Below are positions 1 to 4,981 of a stretch of DNA of 5,227 bases, in pieces. The position numbers and the translations under genes are program-made. Source of the stretch: Pseudomonadota bacterium (GTDB lineage Bacteria > Pseudomonadota > Alphaproteobacteria > Acetobacterales > Acetobacteraceae); contig JAJZVE010000395.1 of assembly GCA_021845835.1 (NCBI GenBank), positions 1-5,227 on the forward strand, given 5' to 3'. The notes under the pieces were generated by a model, which did not search any database, was not told the DNA's origin, and was given only the letters and a program-made list of their open reading frames with translations. How positions within the stretch are numbered: position 1 is the stretch's first letter; each line of letters starts with the position of its first letter.

Positions 1-37
1 ATCGGCGGGGTGCGATTGGAAAGGAGCCGGCGGCCAA

Positions 38-241
38 GTGCAAGTCCTCGTTCGTGACAACAACGTCGATCAGGCGCTGAAGGCGCTGAAGAAGAAGATG
101 CAGCGGGAGGGGATCTTCCGCGAGATGAAGCTCCGCCGGCACTACGAGAAGCCCTCCGAGCGCCGCGCCCGCGAGGCCGCCGAGGCAGTTCGCCGCGCCC
201 GCAAGATGGAGCGCAAGCGGCTGGAGCGCGAGGGGTTCTGA
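38..241 (+). CDS. rpsU: 30S ribosomal protein S21
   Basis: S21 is a small basic protein of the 30S subunit, involved in base-pairing of mRNA with the 16S rRNA 3' end during initiation. The 67-residue product begins [20 protein letters not shown], the conserved S21 N-terminus. It continues with the [17 protein letters not shown] core (residues 27-43) and an Arg/Lys-rich tail ending in LEREGF, the longer form usual in Alphaproteobacteria. The start codon is GTG at 38. It is supported by a strong purine-rich Shine-Dalgarno, GGAAAGGAG at 18-26, 11 bases upstream, and by family alignment, since methionine then QVLVRDNN is the normal beginning. The gene is complete. Only 37 bases of its upstream region are present, so its promoter cannot be judged. 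It faces the paiB-like gene tail to tail. Confidence 0.97.
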   Translation: MQVLVRDNNVDQALKALKKKMQREGIFREMKLRRHYEKPSERRAREAAEAVRRARKMERKRLEREGF

Positions 242-270
242 CCCCTCCCCGGCTTTCCCTTTGTACCCAT

Positions 271-319
271 CCCGCGGGGCAGATGTCGTCCGCGGGCCGC
301 ATGGCGGGGCTCGCCCGCC
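271..319. terminator. Two GC-rich inverted repeats between convergent genes, possible bidirectional terminator
   Basis: The 85-base gap between the rpsU stop and the paiB-like stop contains two perfect inverted repeats. The first is CCCGCGG (271-277) with CCGCGGG (290-296), loop 12. The second is GGCGGG (303-308) with CCCGCC (314-319), loop 5. Placement between converging genes suits transcription termination on both strands. Neither stem is followed by a T-run on either strand, so neither is a canonical intrinsic terminator, and in DNA this GC-rich such stems also arise by chance. Confidence 0.3.
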
Positions 320-326
320 CGACACG

Positions 327-929
327 CTAGCCCGTTTGCGGCAGCGTCGCCTCGATCAGCGCCGCCACGTCCGCGCTGCCCTGCGCCCGCAGGGCGGCGA
401 TGACGCCCTGGCGGTCGGCGATGCTGCGGTTCTGCGTCATCTTCCACTGCGCCTCGATGCGCGTGGAGCGCAGCCGGAAGGCGCGGATGCCGCGCAGCAT
501 GCCAGCGAGATAGTCCGCCGGCAGCGCCGCCATCGCGAAGTCCGGGTCGTGGGCGGACAGCGCGCGCAGCATCGCCCGCACCTCGTCCCCGTCGGTCATT
601 TCCTCCAGCGCGCCGTGGACATGCACCGCGGCGTAGTCCCAGGTCGGCACGGCGGGCTGGGTGCGATACCAGCTCGGCGAGATGTAGGCGTGCGGCCCGC
701 CGAAGATCGCCAGCGCCGCGTCGCCGGCGGCGATCCGCGCACACTGCGGGTTACCGGCGGCGAGGTGGCCCTCCAGCAGCAACCCCTCGCCCTGCCGCGC
801 CGCCGTGAAGGGGATCGGCGAGGCGTCCAGCCCGCCCGCCGCCGTCACCAGCAGCCCGAACGGGTGCGCCGCCACCAGGGCCGCGATGCGGTCGAGGTCG
901 GGTTCGGCGAAGGCGGGACGGTCGTACAA
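327..929 (-). CDS. PaiB-family FMN-binding negative transcriptional regulator
   Basis: The family is named for Bacillus PaiB, linked to negative control of sporulation and degradative-enzyme genes. Members have a split-barrel fold related to FMN-binding oxidoreductases, and their biochemical role is often unclear. Family landmarks occur in order: YDRPAF near the N-terminus, HPFGLLVT (22-29), GHLAAGNPQ (54-62), FGGPHAYISPSWY (76-88), VPTWDYAAVHVHG (94-106) and KMTQNRS (163-169). The product is 200 residues; the family is usually a little over 200. No ATG or GTG lies in frame near the conserved start. TTG at 927-929 puts the protein exactly at the usual M-Y-x-P position, and a GGATGGA ribosome site lies 8 bases upstream. 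The next in-frame ATG, at 1128-1130, would add 67 residues of unconserved sequence, and an ATG at 940-942 is out of frame. Nothing ties it functionally to the LysR operon. A pyridoxamine-phosphate-oxidase-like enzyme is the nearest alternative. Confidence 0.9.
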   Translation of the reverse strand: MYDRPAFAEPDLDRIAALVAAHPFGLLVTAAGGLDASPIPFTAARQGEGLLLEGHLAAGNPQCARIAAGDAALAIFGGPHAYISPSWYRTQPAVPTWDYAAVHVHGALEEMTDGDEVRAMLRALSAHDPDFAMAALPADYLAGMLRGIRAFRLRSTRIEAQWKMTQNRSIADRQGVIAALRAQGSADVAALIEATLPQTG

Positions 930-937
930 TGGCCGAA

Positions 938-944
938 TCCATCC
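938..944 (-). promoter_or_regulatory. Ribosome binding site that decides the TTG start of the paiB-like gene
   Basis: On the minus strand GGATGGA is followed by 8 bases and then TTG. This purine-rich stretch and spacing support initiation at the TTG at 927-929. The ATG inside the same stretch (940-942) is out of frame and gives only a 63-codon shadow reading. Confidence 0.5.
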
Positions 945-1060
945 AGAGAATGAGGAATGCTGAAACACAACGTATAGACGCAGGGACGGACAGAAGCCAG
1001 CAGCGATCCTGCCACGTGATCGGACGCTAACGGTTCCGGACGCGCGCGTTCGCCAGCTCC

Positions 1061-1083
1061 ATCGCCGGCCATCGGCGATCGCC
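1061..1083. promoter_or_regulatory. Dyad symmetry upstream of the LysR-type gene, candidate operator
   Basis: ATCGCCG (1061-1067) and CGGCGAT (1073-1079) form a perfect 7-base inverted repeat with a 5-base spacer. It overlaps a perfect 10-base palindrome, GGCGATCGCC, at 1074-1083. The pair sits about 25 bases upstream of the candidate -35 of the LysR-type gene and within the gap shared with the divergent paiB-like gene. It could be an operator for autoregulation or for a regulator acting on both genes. It does not fit the T-N11-A spacing of a classical LysR box, and short GC-rich palindromes are common in such DNA. Confidence 0.25.
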
Positions 1084-1105
1084 CTGGCCGCCACGCCGCC
1101 CTGTC

Positions 1106-1134
1106 TTGCTGCCTCAGCAATGGGCTGCAATACT
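1106..1134 (+). promoter_or_regulatory. Candidate sigma70-type promoter for the LysR-type gene
   Basis: TTGCTG (1106-1111, 3 of 6 to the -35 consensus) and AATACT (1129-1134, 4 of 6 to the -10 consensus) are separated by exactly 17 bases. A TG one base before the -10 (1126-1127) gives an extended -10. Transcription would begin near 1141, leaving a leader of about 26 bases before the ATG at 1167 and excluding the ATG at 1137. Confidence 0.4.
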
Positions 1135-1166
1135 GAATGTCACGCGCCGGCGACAGGTGGACGGGC

Positions 1167-2102
1167 ATGGACCGGCTCTGGGCAATGGAAGTATTCGTCA
1201 AGGTCGTCGAAGCCGGAAGCCTGTCACGCGCCGCTTCGCAGCTTGATCTGGCCAATGCCTCGGTGACCACCTGCATTCGCAATCTGGAAACCCATCTCGG
1301 CGTGACGCTGCTGCAGCGGAGCACGCGGCACATCCATCTCACCGACGAGGGCGCCCTCTACTACGAACGCTGCCGCAGCATCCTGGGCCAGGTGGATGAG
1401 GCTGAAGCCGCGGCGGCCGGCTCGCGCACACAATTGCGCGGCTCGCTGCGGGTGGAGCTGCCGATCGCGCTCGGCCATCTGATTGTTGGCCCCGCCTTGT
1501 CCGACTTCGCGGCACAGCACCCGGATCTGCGGCTGCTGGTGAACCTGACCAACAGCACGGAAAACCTGATCCGCCGCGGCGTGGACATCGCGCTGCGCAT
1601 GGACGAAGTGGACGACGGCGATCTGGTGGCGCGCTGGATCTACGAGGCCAGGCATGTGCTGTGCGCGGCGCCCTCGTTCCTGGCACAGCAGCAGCGGCCG
1701 CAGCGGCCGCAGGACATCGATCCGCGCCTGTGCATCGGCTTCGCCGCCAGCCCGGCCAGCAAGGTGCGGGAGTGGGAGTTCCGTCGCGGCGAGGAGACGC
1801 ACCGCATCACCCCGGCCGGCAACCTGTTCTTCAACAGCAGCGACGCGCTGCTGAAGACGGCCGTGCGCGGCGCCGCGATGGTGTACGTGCTCGACGTGCT
1901 GGCGCAAAGCTACCTGAAGAACGGCGAACTGGTGGTGCTTCTGCCGGAATGGTCGACGCTGCGGCGCACCTTCTATGCGGTGTATCCGCATTCCCGCTTC
2001 GTGCTGCCGAAGGTCAGGCTGTTCGTGAACTTCCTGAGCACCCTGTTCAACGTGCAGCCGACCGCGGAGTCCGCGCTGGTTCCTCGCATGATCCGTCGCT
2101 GA
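1167..2102 (+). CDS. LysR-type transcriptional regulator
   Basis: This is a DNA-binding regulator of 311 residues, the usual LysR length. The N-terminal winged helix-turn-helix spans about residues 1-60: MDRLWAMEVFVKVVEAGSLS, RAASQLDLANASVTTCIRNLE (recognition helix near 29-41), then HLGVTLLQRSTRHIHLTDEG. A linker helix (about 61-90) leads to the periplasmic-binding-protein-like effector domain (about 91-297), ending in the FYAVYPHSRFVLPKVRLFVNFL signature (269-290, written here in family shorthand) of the CrgA-like subgroup. ATG 1167 is preferred over ATG 1137. It matches the family start M-D-R-L-x-A-M-E-V-F, and AGGTGG at 1155-1160 lies 6 bases upstream. The 1137 codon would be upstream of the predicted transcription start. 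It lies 214 bases upstream of, and co-directional with, the solute-binding protein operon, which is its most likely target. The inducer is unknown. Confidence 0.95.
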   Translation: MDRLWAMEVFVKVVEAGSLSRAASQLDLANASVTTCIRNLETHLGVTLLQRSTRHIHLTDEGALYYERCRSILGQVDEAEAAAAGSRTQLRGSLRVELPIALGHLIVGPALSDFAAQHPDLRLLVNLTNSTENLIRRGVDIALRMDEVDDGDLVARWIYEARHVLCAAPSFLAQQQRPQRPQDIDPRLCIGFAASPASKVREWEFRRGEETHRITPAGNLFFNSSDALLKTAVRGAAMVYVLDVLAQSYLKNGELVVLLPEWSTLRRTFYAVYPHSRFVLPKVRLFVNFLSTLFNVQPTAESALVPRMIRR

Positions 2103-2144
2103 ACCGCCTGCCTGTCCCGGGCCTGACCTTTTTCCCATCCCGGG

Positions 2145-2190
2145 CGGCGGCCGGTGCCGCCGGCGGTGCTGCCGGCGAAAACACCTTTCG
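2145..2190. promoter_or_regulatory. Dyad cluster in the LysR-to-operon gap, candidate operator
   Basis: Two inverted repeats lie upstream of the candidate operon promoter. CGGCGGC (2145-2151) and GCCGCCG (2156-2162) form a 7-base stem with a 4-base loop. CGAAA (2176-2180) and TTTCG (2186-2190) form a 5-base dyad with spacer ACACC; its arms extend by three more pairs (CGG/CCG) if one bulged base is allowed. The second dyad is centred about 54 bases upstream of the predicted transcription start, in the range where LysR activators often bind. Neither stem is followed by a T-run, so they are poor intrinsic terminators for the LysR gene. The 8-base direct repeat TCCCGGGC (2115-2122 and 2138-2145) is nearby. 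Confidence 0.3.
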
Positions 2191-2201
2191 GCCGCCGCGC
2201 C

Positions 2202-2230
2202 TTGACCGCGCGTCGGGGCGCAAGGATAGT
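2202..2230 (+). promoter_or_regulatory. Candidate sigma70-type promoter for the solute-binding protein/flavoprotein/ETF operon
   Basis: TTGACC (2202-2207) matches the -35 consensus at 5 of 6 positions. GATAGT (2225-2230) matches the -10 consensus at 4 of 6. The spacer is exactly 17 bases. Transcription would start near 2237, giving a leader of about 80 bases before the ATG at 2317. An imperfectly placed dyad CCTTG (2200-2204) / CAAGG (2221-2225) overlaps both elements and could be a repressor site. This is the best promoter match seen in the window. Confidence 0.5.
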
Positions 2231-2316
2231 CCGCAGGCGCTGCGCGTCGTGTCTGCCGCAGAAATGCTGCATGGCGATCGGCAGTCCGGCGGACCGGGAG
2301 GGCCTGGCGAAATACC

Positions 2317-3570
2317 ATGAAAATTCATCCGATCGCTGCGACGTCCCCAGGCCTTACCAGACGCGGTGTGCTCGCCGGCGCTGCCGCGCTTGCCGCCGCC
2401 ATCCGCGGCAGGCCGGCCGGCGCCGCGCAGGTGCTGCGGATCGGCCTCCTCAACGACCAGTCCGGCCCGTATGTCGATGACGGCGGCCCCGGCTCGGTCG
2501 TGTGTGCGCGGCAGGCGATTGCCGAATTCGCCGCGGATGCAGGCCTCGCCGTCGATCTGCTGGTCGCGGACCATCAGAACAAGCCGGACGAAGGTGTGGG
2601 CATCGCGCGCCGGTGGATCGACCAGGGCGTCGATGTCGTCATGGACATCCAGGGATCCGCCATTGCACTGGCGCTCGCCGGGCTCATGCATGAGCGCGAC
2701 AAGGTACTGCTGGTGTGCAACGCCGGCGTTGTCGATCTCACCGGCAAGGCATGCACGCCCAACACCGTGCATCTGTCGTACGACAACTACATGCTGGCGC
2801 ACGCGATCGGGACCGCGCTGGTGCAGGCGGGCGGCGATACCTGGTTCTTCATCACCGCCGACTATGCCTTCGGCCATTCCATGCAGACGGAAACGTCGCG
2901 CTTCGTCACCGCCGCCGGTGGGCGAATCCTCGGCGCGGTGGCGCTGCCGTTTCCCAGCACGGATTTCAGCTCCGCGCTGATCCAGGCGCAGGCTTCCGGC
3001 GCCAAGGTGATCGGCCTTGCCAATGCCGGCACGGACATGGAAGCCTGCATCAAGCAGGCGGCGGAATTCGGCGTCACGCAAGGCGGCGTGCGGCTGGCGC
3101 CGATGCTGATGCAGATCACGCGCGTGCATTCGGTCGGACTGGCCTCGGCGCAAAACTGCGTGGTGGCGAACGTGTTCTACTGGGACGCCAACGAACGCAC
3201 GCGCGCCTTCACTGGCCGCATCCTGCCGCGCATGCCGCACGGCCATCATCCCAACATGTCGCAGGCGTCGTGCTACTCGGCGGTGCTGCACTACCTGAAG
3301 GCAGTGCGCGAGATCGGGGTGCCGGCAGCGAAGGCGTCGGGCGCCGCGGTGGTGGCGCAGATGAAGGCAATGCCGCTGCAGGACGACGTGTACGGCCACG
3401 CCAGCATCCGCGAGGATGGCCGGCTGATCTGTCCCGCCACGCTGTATCGCGTGAAGCGCCCCGCCGAGAGCCGGGCCCCCTGGGACTACTACGATCGCAT
3501 CGCCACCATTCCGGCGGAGCAGGCGTGGCGTCCGCTCGCGGAAGGCGGGTGCAGGCTGGTGCGATCCTGA
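2317..3570 (+). CDS. ABC transporter substrate-binding protein (branched-chain amino acid/amide type), Tat-exported
   Basis: This is a periplasmic receptor that binds a small organic ligand for an ABC importer. The 417-residue product opens with a twin-arginine signal: basic MKIHPIAATSPGL, TRRGVLA (14-20), a hydrophobic Ala-rich stretch, and a likely signal peptidase I site after AGAA (34-37). The mature domain is the type I periplasmic fold of the Peripla_BP_6 (LivJ-like) family. It starts with VLRIGLLNDQSGPY (39-52) and includes DYAFGHSMQ (182-190) and the PSTDFSSAL and AKVIGLANAG segments (213-238), which are typical spacing marks of the family. The ligand cannot be told; the family takes branched-chain amino acids, amides, urea and aromatic acids. 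GGGAGGG at 2296-2302 is a rather distant (14 bases) ribosome site. The mature part has eight cysteines, many for this family. No permease or ATPase gene adjoins it here. The flavoprotein gene follows after 22 bases. Confidence 0.9.
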   Translation: MKIHPIAATSPGLTRRGVLAGAAALAAAIRGRPAGAAQVLRIGLLNDQSGPYVDDGGPGSVVCARQAIAEFAADAGLAVDLLVADHQNKPDEGVGIARRWIDQGVDVVMDIQGSAIALALAGLMHERDKVLLVCNAGVVDLTGKACTPNTVHLSYDNYMLAHAIGTALVQAGGDTWFFITADYAFGHSMQTETSRFVTAAGGRILGAVALPFPSTDFSSALIQAQASGAKVIGLANAGTDMEACIKQAAEFGVTQGGVRLAPMLMQITRVHSVGLASAQNCVVANVFYWDANERTRAFTGRILPRMPHGHHPNMSQASCYSAVLHYLKAVREIGVPAAKASGAAVVAQMKAMPLQDDVYGHASIREDGRLICPATLYRVKRPAESRAPWDYYDRIATIPAEQAWRPLAEGGCRLVRS

Positions 3571-3592
3571 GTCGGCGGAAGAGTCGCAAGGC

Positions 3593-4981
3593 ATGAAGCG
3601 GATCGAGGCGGACGTCGTGGTCGTCGGCGGCGGCATCGCGGGTTTCGTCGCCGCGCTCGAAGTCGCGACAGCCGGCGGCAAGGTCGTGCTGCTGGAAAAA
3701 CTTGCCGAGATTGGCGGCTCGACCGCGCGCAGCGGCGGCTGCTTCGCCTTCGCCGGTACCGATCTGCAACGCGCGCACGGCATCCCGGACAGCGCGGACC
3801 TGCTGTTCCGCGATCTGCGAGAGGTCGGCCAGGACGAAAACGACGAGGCGCTGGTGCGGCTCTACGCCGACAACCAGCTTGACGCCTACGCCTGGCTGCG
3901 GGCGCGCGGCGCCGGGTTCAGCCCGGCGATCGAGGCGTCCTCGGGCCAGTCGGTGCCGCGGGTACACACCACGGATCCGGCCGATCTGGTGCGCCGCCTC
4001 GCCGCGCTCTGCCGTGGCACCGGGCGCGTCGAGCTGCTGCGTGAAACCGCCGCGCGGCGATTGGTGCGGGACACGGCGAGCGGGCGCGTGACGACCGTGC
4101 TTGCCGGGCGCAACGGCGAAGCGTGGGAGGTGAAGGCATCGCGCGGCGTCGTGCTGTGCAGCGGCGGATTCAGCCGTAACCGCGCGCTGATCCATCGCTT
4201 CGTGCCGCATTATGACGCGGCGCTGGTCAATGGCGGTGTCGGCAATACCGGCGACGGGTTGCTGATGGCGTGGCAGATCGGCGCCGACTTCCGCGACATG
4301 GCCTATATCAAGGGCACCTTCGGCAAGCACCCGACCGACGAGACCAACGACCACAGCTGCGCCTGCGTCTACAAGGGTGCGATCGCGGTCAATCAGGATG
4401 GCCGGCGCTTCGTCAACGAATCGCTTTCGTACAAGTTGCTTGGCGATGCCTGCCTGCAGCAGCCGTACGCCTCGGCGTTCCAGATTCTTGATCAGGATAT
4501 CTTCGAATCCGGCGACAACCGCGTGCGCATCCTGGACTTCGAACGGCGGCTGGAGGACGGCCTGATGCTGCAGGCCGGCAGCCTGGAAGAACTCGCCCGC
4601 GCGATCGAGGTCCCGGCGGAGGCGCTGGCAGCGACCGTTGCCCGCTACAACAGCTATGTCGATGCCGGCGAGGATGCGGAGTTCGGGCGCCGGCATCTGG
4701 TGCATCACCACGGCGCGCTGCGGCGCATCGAACGCCCGCCGTTCTATGCCTATCCCTCGACCACCGTGGTGTTCGGCACCTATTGCGGACTGCGCGTCGA
4801 TACCGCGATGCGCGTGATCGACGTGTTCGACGACGCCATCGACGGGCTGTTCGCGGCCGGCGAAGTGGTGGGCGGCTTCCACGGCGCCGCCTACATGACC
4901 GGCTCGGCGCTGGGCAAGGCGGTCATCTTCGCCCGCGCCGCTGCCGCGAGTGCGATCGCAGCGGCGCCGGCGCATGCCTGA
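3593..4981 (+). CDS. FAD-dependent oxidoreductase, FAD_binding_2 (fumarate reductase/KstD superfamily)
   Basis: This is a soluble flavoprotein of 462 residues. FAD-binding elements are complete: DVVVVGGGIAGFVAA (7-21) with acidic E35 after the second strand, GGSTARSGG (41-49), VVLCSGGF (186-193), NTGDGLLMA (218-226), and the C-terminal GLFAAGEVVGGFHGAAYMTG (418-437) followed by SALGKA. It has no signal peptide, haem motif or membrane segment, so it should be cytoplasmic. A gapless alignment recalled from fumarate reductase places C256, Y280, G395 and Y434 where the catalytic or substrate-binding Glu, Arg, His and Arg sit. It is therefore probably not a fumarate reductase and more likely a dehydrogenase of an unassigned substrate. 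GGAAGAG (3577-3583) lies 9 bases before the ATG. The gene is 22 bases after the binding-protein gene, and its end overlaps the ETF beta gene, suggesting that ETF accepts its electrons. Tricarballylate dehydrogenase (TcuA-like) and ketosteroid-dehydrogenase-like activities are possible alternatives. Confidence 0.88.
   Translation: MKRIEADVVVVGGGIAGFVAALEVATAGGKVVLLEKLAEIGGSTARSGGCFAFAGTDLQRAHGIPDSADLLFRDLREVGQDENDEALVRLYADNQLDAYAWLRARGAGFSPAIEASSGQSVPRVHTTDPADLVRRLAALCRGTGRVELLRETAARRLVRDTASGRVTTVLAGRNGEAWEVKASRGVVLCSGGFSRNRALIHRFVPHYDAALVNGGVGNTGDGLLMAWQIGADFRDMAYIKGTFGKHPTDETNDHSCACVYKGAIAVNQDGRRFVNESLSYKLLGDACLQQPYASAFQILDQDIFESGDNRVRILDFERRLEDGLMLQAGSLEELARAIEVPAEALAATVARYNSYVDAGEDAEFGRRHLVHHHGALRRIERPPFYAYPSTTVVFGTYCGLRVDTAMRVIDVFDDAIDGLFAAGEVVGGFHGAAYMTGSALGKAVIFARAAAASAIAAAPAHA

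Noticed and set aside
261..953. A 230-codon plus-strand open frame opposite the paiB-like gene.
   Set aside because: It is antisense to a protein with all PaiB family motifs, and its Arg/Gly-rich translation matches no family.
1137..1166. Upstream ATG for the LysR gene, adding ten residues (MSRAGDRWTG).
   Set aside because: LysR proteins typically start at M-D-R-L-x-A-M-E-V-F; a good ribosome site serves ATG 1167, and the candidate -10 at 1129-1134 would place ATG 1137 before the transcript start.
2115..2145. TCCCGGGC repeated at 2115-2122 and 2138-2145 flanking a T5 run (2129-2133), as a possible terminator or insertion scar.
   Set aside because: The T-run lies between the arms rather than after a stem, and the repeat core CCCGGG is self-palindromic and likely by chance in GC-rich DNA. 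No mobile-element gene or terminal inverted repeat is nearby.
1224..2318. A 364-codon open frame on the minus strand opposite the LysR gene.
   Set aside because: Antisense shadow. The plus-strand LysR protein has full-length family conservation, whereas this frame shows only biased composition.
2047..3783. A 578-codon open frame on the minus strand opposite the binding-protein gene.
   Set aside because: It is antisense to a well-supported gene, its translation is His/Arg/Ala-rich low-complexity sequence with no recognisable domain, and it spans an intergenic region and parts of neighbouring genes. This is the usual result of high third-position GC.
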